A stretch of DNA of 64,000 nt from Talinum fruticosum (GCA_021018815.1 JAITYX010000046.1:4777501-4841500); one strand, 5' to 3'; shown: positions 34,923 to 47,530, numbered from the stretch's first letter. The notes: generated from the letters alone by a model not told the origin. Numbers and translations: made by a program.

Positions 34923-37900
34923 TTATGCATTTAACATACCAAGCTCATTCCTAATGAAGCAAAGCCGATCCTCACTAAGTGGCTTAGTGAAGTTATCGAC
35001 TAATTGAAGATTGGTAGGAATAAATTCGAGTTCAATATCACCTTTCTCAGAATGGTCTCTTAAGAAATAATACCCGACCTCAATGTGTTTCATCTTTAAG
35101 TGTTGAACTGGATTTTTGGTTATGCTGATTGCACTACGATTATCGCACTTGATTGGAACCGATTTGAAAGAAAGTCCAAGATCTCTCAAATGTTGCTTTA
35201 TCCACAAAATCCGAGCACAAGCATGCTCCAATCTGTAACATCCGAGTATCCAATTAGAGTCGGTTCCGAGTCTCCGGAGTACCATAGACCTAAATTCCGA
35301 GTCCCTGCAAGATATCCGAATATTCTCTTCACCGGAGTGAGATGTGATTCTTTTGGATTAGCTTGGAATATTGCGCATAGATAGACACTAAACATTATAT
35401 CCGGCCTACTTGGAAGTAAGATATAGCAAAGATCCAATCATACCTCGATAGAGCTTCGATCTATTGCTTTACCTTTTTCGTCCGAGTCCAGCTTTTATGC
35501 TTATAGGTGTTGCTTGCATGCTTTGCATGTTGAAGTTTATACTTTTTCAGCAGCTCCTTGGTGTACTTTGATTAATGGACATAGATTCCATTTTTGTCTT
35601 GCTTGATTTGTAGACCAAGGAAGAAGTTGAGTTCTCCCATCATACTTATTTGAAATTCCTGTCTCATTAACTCGGAAAAATCTCGACACGGAATGTCATT
35701 AGTAGCTCCAAAATTATGTCATCAACATATATCCGAGCGATAAGGAAGTCTTTCCCTTGGTTTTTATAAAGAGAGTCTTGTCAATCGACCTCTTCTAAAA
35801 TCATTTTGAACCGAGAAATTGCTCGAGTCTTTCATACCAAGCTCCGGGAGCTTGTTTAAGACCATAAAGAACTTTTTGAAGTTTGAAAACATGATTTGGA
35901 AATTCCGAGTTTTCAAATCCAAGGGGTTGCTCAACATAGACTTCCTCTTCGATAAAACCATTAAGAAATGCGCACTTAACATCCATTTAATATAACTTGA
36001 TATTCATGCTAGATGCAAATGCCAACAGGATTCTAATGGCTTAAATTCACGCAACGAGTGCAAAGGTTTCCCCACAATCAATCCCTTCTTCCCGATTATA
36101 TCCTTGAGCCACAAGTCTAGCCTTGTTTTTGACTACCAACCTACCTTCATCCAATTCGTTCTTGAAAACCCATTTGGTTCCTATGACTGGGTGGTTAGAA
36201 GGTCGTTTGGTCGGAGTCTAGACTTGGTTTCTTTCGAATTGATTGAGTTCTTCTTGCATGGCCTCTACCCATTCAGGTTCATTTAGGGCCTCTAGTGCAT
36301 TTTTAAGTTCGGTTAATGAAATGAATGCAGTGAATGCACATAAATTCCGAAGAGAAGGAACGAGTTCTTACCCCACTTGTTGATATCGGATAATATGTTT
36401 TCTAGTGGATGACTAGAAGCATACTTGAATGCTCTACCTATTCTCCGATTTACCGGATCTGTAGGCTGAATTGGTTGATCTTCGGAGGTCTATTCCGAGT
36501 GAGCTTGTTCAACATTCCGAGCGTGTTCTTGAGTTGTCTCATTCCGAGTCACTTCGTTCGAGTGTCTTCATTCGGAGTGTCATGGATTTGATTCTTGATG
36601 GACTCATCTTCATCTCAATCATCATCTCTATTGAGCTTTAAGTCTCGAGAATGATGATTAATGGCTTTTCCTGTTCAATCTCATCAAACACAATGTGGAT
36701 GCTTTGTTCCACTTTGTTAGTTTTCTTATTGAAAATGCGATACGCCTTCCTATGAGATGAATAACCCGAAAAATACCTTCATCTCGACCGAGCATCAAAC
36801 TTGGTCAGGTGATCCTTACCATTGTTGTGAACAAAACACTTACATCCAAAGGGTTTGAAGTATGAGATATTGGGTTTCTTCCCTTTGTAGAGCTCGTACG
36901 GTGTTTTCTTCAGAATGGGTCCGATGAGGCATCTGTTCGAGGTGTAGTTTCTTTGTATTTATCGCCTCGGCCAGAAATAGTAGGGTACATTATGTTCAAT
37001 CATCATTGTCCTAGCTATTTCTTCTAGAGTTCTATTCTTTCTCTCCACTACTCCATTTTGTTGAGAAGTTATTGGTGCTTGAGAAGTTGTGGGAGATACA
37101 ATTTTTGTCACAAAATCTGCAAATTCGAGTAGTCGAACTCCCTTCCATGGTCGGTTCGAATTCTCTGGATCTAAGTTTGAGACTCAACTTCGATTTTCCT
37201 GCAGAGCTTGCTTGAACTCTTTGAATGCTTTATTTTTGTGCTTAAAAAACACATCCAGGTAAATCGTGAGTAATCATCAACAATAACCAGTACATATGAT
37301 TTACCTCTAAGACTACGAACAGGATTTCACCACATAAGTCCATATGTAGCATTTCAAGTACCTTGGATGTGGAAACTGTCTTCAGAGATTTGAAAGATGA
37401 TCTAACTTGTTTCCCTTTTGTGCATGCTTCACATTAGAAGCATAATTAGGCAATCCTCCGACTAAACCATGAGATGCCGGTTTCTTAATAGTACGCATGC
37501 TAACATGACCTAATCTACGATGCCATGTCCAAGAGTCATCAAGAAGCGATGCTTTCAAACAAGATAAGTTCGACTCGGGTCGAAAGAGGAATAATGTAAG
37601 TGTTACCTGATCTCTTACTAGAGAGTTTGATCTTTTGGTAGCATCATCGGATATATGACAGTTGGTCTAAGTGAATCTTACCTCTTGACCTTTATCACAC
37701 AATTGAGAGATGCTAAGGAAGTTGTACTTTAACCCTTTGACAAGGTATACTGGGCTGACCGGATTGCCTCCTTTTCTAATCTTGCCTATCCCAATTATCT
37801 TACCTTTGCTGTCATCTCCAAATGTGACTTTTCTTCCTTTGTACTCTTCTAACTCAAAAAAGAGTCCTAAGTCTTCGGACATGTGGCGTGAGCATCCACC

Positions 37901-38349
37901 GTCAAGATACCAATGTCCTTTTGATCTTTTCCGAGTGGCCTGTAAAACATAGACAAACTAACCCTTATCACTTCCTCTAAAGAACCCGAGTAACACCCTT
38001 TACTGTGGTCCTTTTCGAGGAAGTAGGTTTTTCGGAACCCGATTTGAATGGCCTTGGGTTTGGTCCGATTCCGAGTCTTCCATTTAGAGAACTGAGTATG
38101 TGTCTCTTTCTTTCAAAAACTTTTCTCTTATGAACCAGTGGAGATGATTTTCTCCTGTAAGCCGAGTGCAGGTTCGATCCTCCTTTCATTTTTATGAATA
38201 GGACCGTGCTCAGCCTTCCCGAACTTCACGGTTCTGGAATCCTTTTGAAAAGCTCCGAGTAGGAATTGGATTCCTCCTCTTTGTTAAAACCAAGACCTTC
38301 TTTTTGAAGGAGACACATTGAGATCACAAGAGTATATCAAGGTTTTTCT
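34923..38349 (-). pseudogene. SIRE-D pol: protease, integrase, RT and RNase H (broken)
   Basis: On the - strand the protease site reads YLDGGCSRHMSED (Asp codon at 37903-37901 kept; the usual DSG or DTG is DGG). An open stretch continues through FLSISQLCDKGQEVRFT (37667). Integrase has VDDYSRFT near 37280 and NGVVERKNRTLEE near 37065-37020. RT has [20 protein letters not shown] (about 35986) and [18 protein letters not shown] text, with the YVDD box at 35718-35729. RNase H ends with DNFTKPLSEDRLCFIRNELG and the stop at 34925-34923. Several stops and shifts separate these blocks. The protein would process, reverse-transcribe and integrate the element. Confidence 0.92.
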
Positions 38350-39762
38350 AACCTTGAGTAAACTTTAAAACGAGATCTTAAGACTCATTGAGCTTTTGCT
38401 TTAGTTGCTTATTTTCTTTTCGAGTACCTCAAACTCGGTCTCATTGGATTGAGCACTAGTCTTGAGTTCTCCGAGTGTAAGTCTCGAGTTTTCCAACTCA
38501 TTTTTTAAAGAAATGCTCTTAGAAGAAATTGACTCAAGTTGTTCTTTAAAATGAGAAGAGTTAGAATTGGACTTCTCCTCCAAAGTGAAAATATACTTGG
38601 CTAAATCAACTTTGAAAAATTTGAGAAAGTATTCAACTACCTCTTGAGGATTTGCTACCTCATTGTCCGATTGATCCGTGTCTCGACTCTATTTCCACTT
38701 CGAGTCGGAAAGTGCCATCGGACACTTTGAGTCATCCGAGTCCTCATCATCTTCCGATGAGTGCTCATCACTCCATGTGGCCATCATAGCCTTTTTCTTT
38801 CTTCTGTCCCTTTTTCTCTTGGGATAGTCCTTGACTATGTGATCCTTGCTGCCACATTCAAAACATCCGAGTTCTTAGTTAAAGATAACTTTGAAGGGGA
38901 AGAGTATTTACCTTTTCTATCCTTCTTGTCTTTCTTATAGAACTCTTCTTTTGGCCTCTTATCCCATCTCTTGTGCTTCATCATTCTCTTGAAGCCTCTA
39001 GTGATGAGTGCCATGGGATCCTCTTCGAGTCGAAGAACTCGGATCCGCTTCTACGGTTTCGAGGCTTTGAGCGCAATGTTCTTTTTGGTGCTCGACCTCT
39101 GCATCCTCCTCTTCCAGGTGGATCTCATGGGTGAGAAGCTTCCCAATGAGTTCGTCTAGCTTTAGTATAGACAAGTTACGAGCCTCTTCGATAGTTGTCA
39201 CTTTGGGACCCCATCTTTTTGGGTAGGCTTCGAGTATCTTTCCGCACATTTCCTCGTGGAAATCTTTTTACCCAGAGATTTAAGATTGTTGGTAATCTCG
39301 ATAAAGCGAATGAACATCTAAGTGATGTTTTCTTTTGGCTCCATCTTGAACAGCTCATAGTTATGAAGATATTAGCTTATATTCGCTTGTTTGACTTGGC
39401 TTATGCCTTCATAAGTGTTGACCAATGTGTCCCATACTTCTTTGGTCGTATCACGAGCGTAAACTTCGGTTGTATTCTTCGAGCTGATGGCGCACATCAG
39501 AATGTTCATTGCCTTGAAGTTCTTTTTGAACTTCTCCGCTTCATCAGCCAGTGAACACAGCCTTTGTCTTGGGTAAGAGTCTTGTTTCTTCCGTCTTCAT
39601 GGGAATGTAGTTGCCTACTTGTATAATGTTCCGGACATCCTCGTCGTGATCCAGTCGGAAACATTCCATGAGTTTCTTCTAGTGTACGAAGTTAGATCCT
39701 TCAAACTTTGGTGGTCTGCTGGAAGACCTTCCTTTATCGAACTCTCCGTTGTTCCGAGCCAT
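38350..39762 (-). pseudogene. SIRE-D gag (broken)
   Basis: It starts at ATG 39762-39760 (MARNNGEFDKGRSSSRPPKF). The UBN2-type core is at about 39360-39190. The next open stretch has CGKILEAYPKRWGPKVTTIE and LDELIGKLLTHEIHLEEED (about 39240-39100). The zinc knuckle near 38860 reads CFECGSKDHIVKDY, with its last Cys changed to Tyr. An acidic stretch follows, then about 60 residues of heptad-like sequence (38583-38401, with LKNELENSRLTLGELKTS) that may form a coiled coil. The end against pol is approximate because gag and pol appear to be one frame in this lineage. Confidence 0.85.
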
Positions 39763-39808
39763 TTGATCTTTTAACCTTTGGATGGTTAGATCCTTTCCGA
39801 AAGGCTAG

Positions 39809-39820
39809 ACTGTGATACCA
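39809..39820 (-). promoter_or_regulatory. Primer binding site of SIRE-D (initiator tRNA-Met type)
   Basis: On the - strand TGGTATCACAGT starts two bases after the 5' LTR and matches the initiator tRNA-Met primer site at most positions. Confidence 0.85.
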
Positions 39821-39822
39821 AT

Positions 39823-41435
39823 TGAAGGTTTGCTCCGGGAGAGGCTAAGTCACCCTAGAAGAGGGGTGAATAGGGTGATGATGAAATTTACTTGAAATTT
39901 AAAATAGATATGAATCCGAGGTGAGCAAGAGTCAAGGATGAACTCACAAAAGTACTAACTCGGGATTCGAGTGAAGAGTGAAGAAACAGATTAGCGAGAA
40001 CTTTGAAACTTTTTTAGTCTAGAATGCACTTAGAAAAGTTATAACTCGGAAAGTATGTGGAAACCCTCCCGGGACAGAAAACCACGGATTGTGCTAATCC
40101 AAGCATGAAGTCAAATCCACTATTTTGAGTCCACAAAATTCAGTAGGTCGACTCAACCCGAGTTGCTCCCTTAGACAACTCCTTACAAGTTTTTCCTAGA
40201 CTTAGAAATTACCTTATCCGATCTAGTACTTCCTAACCGAGATCACCCTTACAGTTAGGGACAAGCGAGCTAAGTTAACCCTTACGACTTAGTCAAGGGA
40301 CCTTACTTAGAGAGTAAGAAAGAGAGTGTTTGTAGCCGAGTACAAGACCTTACAACTCAAAGAAATAATAAATACGGAATTGGAGTTGTAAGTAGAAGAT
40401 TAAGAATGACTACAATGACTTTTACTCAAGTATGTGTATTAACAATTGGTTCGAGTCATCTTCAAGTCTTGAAAGTTGGCTTCTATTTATAGATGACCAA
40501 GCGAGCTTAGCGATTGTGTCCACCTTCGACTAGAAGTCCCTTGTGACCATTGTAATGGATTTTCCGAGTCACTCATAAAATATCCGTTGAAATATGAACG
40601 TTGGGCAACGGCTCTTGACTCCTTTGGAAGTCCCAAAACCACTCGGTGGTGTCTTGAAAACGAAGGTGGAAACCACCGTTGAGCTTAGTGTTGCAGATTT
40701 CCAGTTTTGGAAATAGACAACCACGACACGATGTCCGGGGCTAGGTCGAGAGGAGGAAAAAGCCTTGTCTGCTAGTGATTTGACGTTTTGAAGCTAGGTT
40801 ACTTTTGCAATTCAAAATTAGGATAGCCTTGTTTGAATAACCTACAAATGTAAATTAATTTGGTTCTCAAAGTATAAAATACTTTGGTCCAAGATTAGAC
40901 ACGAGATAATAACATAATTAAGATAATTAAGTGACAAATTATCCGAGTCGGAAAAGGAATGGAATTTTACGAGTCTAATATCCATGATACTCAAAATTCC
41001 ATCTTAGTAAGTCTAGAAGATAATCAAGTCAAAGTAGAAGATCAATGTAAACAAACTTGATCTAGACTAAACAAAGTTCACACTAAATATGCTAACTTGG
41101 AATAGTAAATTAACAATGTAATTCCTGTAACATGAAGTCGGACTCGAGTTTATGTGCGTGAAATAAAGTGTTTTGAGCATATGATATATCCGAGTGTTGA
41201 GTGACTCGGAACCGAGTGTGAAGTGGTAAGTACAAGTATGCTTTACGAGTTAGTCGAGTCACGCATAAACATGTATAATAGTTTCTATAACACTCGGAGA
41301 AAATGTTATATCACTCGGAAAAGCTTCTAAGGCACATAGAATGGCTTGAAATCAAAACCCTATAAGAGATGAAGTCTTATACCCGATTCCTTGATAGAAC
41401 TCGAGAAAAGTGTAAGGATAAAGTCCGAGTCTTCG
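39823..41435 (-). repeat. SIRE-D 5' LTR
   Basis: On the + strand it starts TGAAGGTTTGCTCCGGGAG and ends GTCCGAGTCTTCG (1613 bp); the last base differs from the usual A. The TATA box is at 40484-40491 (- strand). The target duplication GGCCT follows directly. Confidence 0.94.
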
Positions 41436-41530
41436 GGCCTAACCATGGTCAAGGTTCGGACATCCCTCCATCAAACTTTAGGCCCAATTGCGGTCAAGAT
41501 TCACACACAACACCAAGACTTCGAGGCCCA
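41436..41530 (+). repeat. 45-bp minisatellite of Tat F, right part
   Basis: About two units continue the array cut by SIRE-D (GGCCTAACCATGGTCAAGG, then CCCAATTGCGGTCAAGATTC), before it fades. Confidence 0.85.
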
Positions 41531-41977
41531 CTCTATGGCCAAGTCAAGGAAACATGTTTGAAATGTGATATGGTTACAAATCATCTTCGGGTAACACTTG
41601 AAACTATTTACATTCGATTATTAGCTAATAAAATTATTAGTGTAGAAAGTTTCAGCCAAGCTTCCGACCAAGAATGGTAAGGTGTAGGCCCATTATTCGA
41701 GCTTCAGGACATTCAAGCTCCTCGCAAGCATCGGACTAACTACGGGGTTAAGATTAGGCACACCAATCCAAGCTTCAGGTCTCTAAATAGCCAAGTTTAG
41801 GAATCAGCAACCCGGACTTCGGACTCGCTAGTCGAGTACCGCCCCCTCCCCGGTAAGAATTCAAGACAAAAGACACCAAATTTCGGATACATAAAATCAA
41901 TTAGATTCTGAAGCAATGCCGATACCGTGTAAGTACCCTTTAGTCTCTACTTTGACCTTTGTCTTTCGGACTCAATC
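41531..41977 (+). other. Tat F 3' UTR after the minisatellite
   Basis: This is non-coding DNA leading to the polypurine tract. The last 60 bases (TTTAGTCTCTACTTTGACC onward) match the same place before LTR2 (about 52511). Confidence 0.65.
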
Positions 41978-41988
41978 AAAGTGGGGGC
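41978..41988 (+). promoter_or_regulatory. Polypurine tract before Tat LTR1
   Basis: AAAGTGGGGGC is followed by TGACTATAGACACC. The same pair occurs at 52561-52571 before LTR2, so it marks the plus-strand primer site and the LTR start. Confidence 0.82.
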
Positions 41989-44048
41989 TGACTATAGACA
42001 CCTAAAAAATGTCAACCCTTTTCTATTTTATTTATTTTTTGTCCTCATGATGAAATCCCGAGTTACGTTTGAGGATTTGGATCACGGATCGAGTTTGATT
42101 GGTGCAATGGAAGCCAATAAACCACAAAGAACCCTTAGCACCACATAAATAGCCTTTTCCCTTGGGTCGATCAAATAATCCCCTTTTTCTATCGGACGAT
42201 CCAAGACTAGGCCAATCCTCCCGAGACAAAGAAAGTCCAGTGCTGCGTACGGGGAAATTCCGGACTCGAACACCGTGTTTCACTTTGTCCAATCAAACAA
42301 GGAGTCGAAGACCTTGAGACAATGTAAGACGCTACATTTCATGATCACAAGCATCAAAGTGTTGTGTTTTGACTCTAAGACATTCCACCGAGACTAGGAG
42401 CACGTATCCCGCAAAAAAATGAAACCTACCAAAAATAGAAACTTGCTAAAAATGAAAACTTGCCAAAAGAAAACTTTCCATTTTTGGAAAGCCGTTATAG
42501 CGGACGCCGATCACCCCGCAAATTTTAAGTGGAACACATCGCTTTGCCCCAAAGACTCCGTTGGTAATGCGCTAGGGCACAAAACCCTAGAGATCCCTTG
42601 GTGGCCGGCACCGTGAACCTATTTTATCCGATTTTATCCTCCCATTATCCGGTTCAATCTTCCGATTATCTTGGCCCGGTTTCTGCTCTGCTTTTGGACG
42701 GCTGGCCAAGCTAACCATAGGTCATTTCCTTAACCTAATCTCTCCTTATAAATAGAGAGCATTGGCTCTCATTTCAACACGGCTTCCTAGCTTAGTATCA
42801 TGCTACTGCATTCCACTTGAATAGCTCATCCCTCAATGTTATTCTGCTTGAAATTTGCCTAAGAGCTACTAAATACTCCACTCTATATTCCGATCTCTTG
42901 GTCCCTTTTCAACCTCTTCCCATTCTATTCTCTATTCCAACTATAGCTTAACCTAAGACTTCATCATTCATACATCTCCTTTACCTATCTATACTCGAAA
43001 CTCACAAAAAGCCTCTCCAATTCACCACTGTTGCATCACGAGATCTCGGTTCAAGAGCCAAATCAGCAGGTGGGACAACCCGAGGGCACAGATTTAATCC
43101 TCACCACGATTTACTTTCTTTTTATGTTTTTATTGCTTTTCATATTGTTGATTCGAGAAGTATTGTTTTTAATTCGTCCCCGCCCGATGTAATCTCTTTG
43201 TTTTCCACTTTCTTTTCTTTTCGTTTTGCTTTTCTTTTCGTTTTATTTTCTTTACCACTTTCCTCTTATTCTACTTTATCTCTTTCTATTATTGTTTGGT
43301 TTCTTTAATTTCGCTTTGCATGTTTTTGGTTGCTTTTGTACATTATTTTAACTCACTACTCAACCTAGTAATAGACGTCTTCGGACGAGCGTAATGGAAG
43401 GGTTTATCCCTACTTTTCGAACCCTTGCACCCGATTCGATTCTCGATTCAAAGGCCGATGGAGTCATTTTTAGAATTTTTAGTCTTATTTTCTCCTATAC
43501 TAAGATTAAAAGAGAAAAGTTTTATTTTGTTTTGGTTAGTTTTTCTTTCCTAAAACCGACTGGCAAATCCTTTTCATTTCCTATATCCGCCTCCTGGCTA
43601 TTTTTCGATTGTAGGATAGAAAACATTAATTCCGGATCTACTAGCTAGGGCGAGAGGCTGAGGTTGTTCTCCTCGGCCATGGCCTCGGCCGGCGCCGGCC
43701 ACCATTGGGTACATGCTACCACCGCACCGAGCGGTCAACGAGACGAGGCTCGGGTCCAAGCCGGTGTTTTGACACCGGTTTGGCCCTAACGCCTCGTGGC
43801 AGATTTAATAAATCCGAATTTTTATTTTTCAATTAAGAGATAATATCCCAGGACCTTTTTTAAAATAATTTCTAAAATAAAATAATTAATAAAATCGACA
43901 TTCAAACTTTGCCTAATTTACTTTAAATCGGCTTAATAAAACTCGAAAATCTTAATAAAAGGTTCATCCCCACTTTTAAAATCATCTTGTCTCTTCAAAA
44001 ATTAAAATCTTTCTAAAACCTACGCTAAGCATTCGTGGGGATGTTCAG
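41989..44048 (+). repeat. Tat LTR1
   Basis: It starts TGACTATAGACACC and parallels LTR2 (52572-54510) over its whole length, for example in AAATCCCGAGT, TATAAATAGAGAGC, the CCCGATGTAATC block and CACCGGTTTGGCCCTAA. The TATA box is at 42747-42754. Both copies reach a shared CATTCGTGGG or AATTCGTGGG near the end. The exact 3' border is not certain because a short GACCGTGGTTCCT is also shared beyond it. It follows a polypurine tract, so it is best read as the 3' LTR of F. Confidence 0.82.
42747..42754 (+). promoter_or_regulatory. TATA box in Tat LTR1
   Basis: TATAAATA is followed by GAGAGCATTGGCTCT. LTR2 has the same box at 53255-53262. Confidence 0.65.
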
Positions 44049-47000
44049 TGCGATCTGCCGACCGTGGTTCCTATAGATGCCGATGGTGAGGAACTTTACG
44101 GATTTGAGACTATCGCTGCCCTAGATACGGATGAAGCACCTCTTAAATTCAATCCTTATAGCAACCCTAGCGTCCACTCGATGCTTAGGAAGAAGGGGTA
44201 TTTTCTAGGCCTAGTTGCGGGCGGAAGGGCATACCACCCTATCTTTCCACCCCTTGAACCAACCGACAATTATAAATTTGGGTTAGGTTATCAACCTACC
44301 GCTAAGGAAGTAAACCAAGGTATATGGGAGGTTAAGACTAGGAGGACTGCACCACACACAGTCCATTCCATCAAGCGCTTTCCTCATACTTTAAATGGGC
44401 AACTTACGAAAGAAGGGGATGATTTCCCTACTATGATTTTCCTAAGCCTTACTACCTCAATGAAAAAGGTATTACGGTACTTAGCTTGGAGATCTTTAAT
44501 GACTAATATATACTAGAAAAGGAGGCACCCTACCTTCTTAAAGAGGAACAATCCACACCATACTTGGACCAAATTGGCTGTGAATAATATCTTCGGCCTA
44601 CTATTCGAGACAGGGAGAAGAACCTAAAGGGAGTTCGGTCTCGGTATTGTCTTGAGCCATGTCGCACCCGCAGTTTGATTCGTCCCGATTCATCACCGAC
44701 ATCAACGATGAAGTGTCCAAGCACATTATGTGGATCGATGCTAAGGAGGACTATGAGTTTGCTATTAGCTTAGGAGAGCATTCCATTCTTGAGTCTAACA
44801 CATGGGCTTTTGTTTCTATTCCTTTGCTTCTAGTTCATTTTCTAATTATGTTGTTTCCAATTCCGCATCTTCTGTTTCCATGTCAAATGTACTTATTTCC
44901 TCATTCAATGAGAGGAACCTTTTTGCTTACTCCTTGCCTTCTCCTATTTTCTATTGTTTTGCGTCTAATAATGAATAAGAAATCCCTAAAGCATTAATAA
45001 AAGCTATGGAAGATCATGAAAATATCTCACAATAATAGAGGAAATAATAAAAATTAATCTAGGATCAGTTAATCATCCTCAAGAGGTTAAAATCGGGAAG
45101 ACACTAGATCCGGAAGAGCAAAAGCAATTCACTTAGCTCCTTACGAGTTCATAGATGTCTTTGCATGGTGCTACAAAGACATGCCAAGGATAGATCTAAG
45201 TATAGCAATACATTAGTCATTTCATATCAAAATTGACTATGGTCCGTGAACTCATTTTCAAGAAGTCGAAGAAAAGCGTCCGAGCCAATTTGGGATACCG
45301 AGTGCTAGAAAGCATTCGATAAGGTTAAGGAATATTTAGCCAACCTTACGAGTGCTAGTTCTGCGTCAACTAAGGAAACCTTTACTTTTGTACCTCGCCA
45401 TGATGGAGACAGCTATAGGAGCCATACTAGCTCAATGAGACGAAAAAGAAGGGTACACGAGTATATTATTTAAGTAAGAAATTCTTAGATTATGAGACTA
45501 GATACACGTCATTAGAGAAGACATCATTGGTATTAGTCCGGGCTACCAAGAAGCTCGAGCATTACATGTTAGCAATGATGGATCCCATCAAGTACATCCT
45601 TGAGTAACAAACCATCAGCAACGAAAATAGTTAGATGGATCATCATGCTATCTAAATCTAAACTCAAGTATGTCCTTGAAAAGCGATCAAAGGAAGGTTA
45701 GTGTCAAAATTCCTAGCCGATCTACTTGTAATCGAATCGCAACCCGAACACCTTGATTTTCTAGACGAAAATGTCTCACAAGTAGAGGTGGATGTATAGA
45801 TAATGTCCTTTTGACGATGCTTCCAATTAGAAGGACTTTGGATTTGGGATTCTTCTAGTGTAGATAGAAGGAGCACATACACCCATTTCAATCAAATTGG
45901 ATTTCGAAGTCACCGACAACGCTCGTAGAATATGAACCATGCATCACGAGACTTCAAACTGCTATGGAGATCATGGCCAAGAGCATTAAGGTTTTCGGTT
46001 ACTCCAGGTGCGATAATTAATCGGATCTCACAAAAATAGAAGGTACATACTGAAGCCTTGGCACCCTACCGAGCACATCCGATTGAGTTATCAAAACATT
46101 TTCGAGCATTTCGTACACCTACCTTCCTAGGGATTACAACCAGTTCGCGAATGCTTTAGCTAAATTAGCATCCATGATCAATAACCCTAATGGCATTCAT
46201 TTAATGCCCATTCACATAGAGTGCCTGGAGTCGACCTACGTACCTATATACACTAGAAGTTTCTAGTACCGACCAAACTAGTTGGTACTATGACATCTAT
46301 CAATATCCGGATAATCAAGAATATCTCGTTGGACTCCATGCCTAGAGCTAAACAAGCCATCGGGATGCTAACGACCTAGTTTTCATCAATTAAGGATAGT
46401 TGTACAAGAAAACCAACACATGGATCAACTTACTTTATGTCAACCAACATGAAGCAAAGCACATCATTGACGAAATTCATGGTGGGGAATGTGGACCCCA
46501 TATGAATGGAAAGATGTTGGTTCGGAAGATTCAGAGGCTTGGATAGTGATGGTCAACCATGGCAGCTAATTGCCATGAATTCATTATGAAATGCCATAAG
46601 TGTCGGTGTATGCAAATTTACAACACCAACCACCATCGTTTCTCACGACACTTGCATTACCCTGGTCATTGTTGATTTGGGGAATCAATATTATTAGCAA
46701 AGTGACCCCTAAAGGAACAGAGCGATCACGAATTTATATTAGTAGCAATCGACTACTTCACCAAGCGGGTAAAAGCAGCCTTTTACACTACTTTGACATC
46801 CAAGCGGGTAGCCAAGTTCATCACACGGAACATCATTTGTTGATATTGGGTACCCGCGAATTGATCAATGGTAATGGTAGTCATTTCATGAAAAAAGTAG
46901 CAGACCTACTAGAAAAGTACAAGACCAAGCAGCATATGTATTCCCTATATCGTCCTCGGACCAACGGAGCAATCGTGGCTGCCAATAAAAATATCTGCGA

Positions 47001-47530
47001 AATAGTGGAGAAGATGGTTGTCGGCTATAAGGATTAGCTCGAAAAGTTTCCCTTCACCTTATGAGGTTATTGGACCTCCATTAGAACCTCTACGGGAGCA
47101 ACACCTTGCTCCCTAGTGTATGCCATGGAAGTAGTCCTTCCAATAGAAATTGTCATCCCTCGTTACGAATCATTATTGAGATTCAAATTCCTGAGGCGGA
47201 ATTAGCTAAGACACACTACGAAGCGTTAGTGTTGCTGGATGAAAGGTGCCTCAACGCCTTGCATAATATACCAGGTACGTATATCAAGGGCATTTAACAA
47301 GAAAGTGAAGCCTCGAAATTTACAAGTCGGCGCCTTGGTCCTCATGGAGATTAGGGCACCAATCCAAGATCCACGAGGAAAATTTAGGCCTAATCGGCAA
47401 GGCCCATTTGTACTTAGTCAAATACTACTAGGAGGAGCGAGAAAAATGGACTGATTTGGATGGTGAAGAGATCTTTCAATACAAAAATTTGGATCAGCTT
47501 AGGAAATATTATGTTAAGCATGCCAACTAA
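44049..47530 (+). pseudogene. Tat H pol: RNase H and integrase, RT largely deleted
   Basis: It opens with VPIDADGEELYGFETIAALD (44064) and a region with SVHSMLRKKGY, found between protease and RT in Tat elements. RT starts at about 45163 (FAWCYKDMPRIDLS). Text then jumps near 45285 to the WDTEC and KAFDKVKEYLAN block that normally follows RT, so most of RT, including its YxDD box, is gone. RNase H follows (METAIGAILAQ, SLEKTSLVLVRATKKLEHYM). A worn second RNase H lies at about 45820-46020. The integrase zinc region is at 46470-46610. The core (46660-47037) has Asn, Gly and Val in place of the three catalytic acids (codons at 46687, 46870 and 46975). The C-terminus ends with NLDQLRKYYVKHAN and a stop near 47530. 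Confidence 0.87.

Larger units (their letters stand above)
30663..41435 (-). mobile_element. Complete SIRE-type element D with both LTRs
   Basis: It spans 10,773 bp on the - strand with a perfect target duplication GGCCT (30658-30662 and 41436-41440). LTRs are 30663-32263 (3') and 39823-41435 (5'). The interior has, in element order, primer binding site, gag, pol, internal TATA box, 3' ORF and polypurine tract. All coding parts are broken by stops and shifts, so this copy cannot move by itself now. It inserted into the 45-bp minisatellite of Tat F and is the best reference for SIRE structure in this window. Confidence 0.95.
26441..44048 (+). mobile_element. Ty3/gypsy Tat-type element F, pol deleted, hosting E and D
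   Basis: Read without E and D, the order is leader minisatellite, gag, non-coding DNA, 45-bp minisatellite, polypurine tract and LTR. No protease, RT or integrase is present between gag and the minisatellite, so the copy is either deleted or a short non-autonomous form. 3' UTR minisatellites are a known trait of Tat/Ogre elements. The 5' LTR is not recognised. The right border is approximate. Confidence 0.7.

Noticed and set aside
44064..44516. 150-codon frame as a possible host gene
   Set aside because: Its text matches the protease-RT spacer of Tat pol and is followed by RNase H and integrase blocks of the same element.
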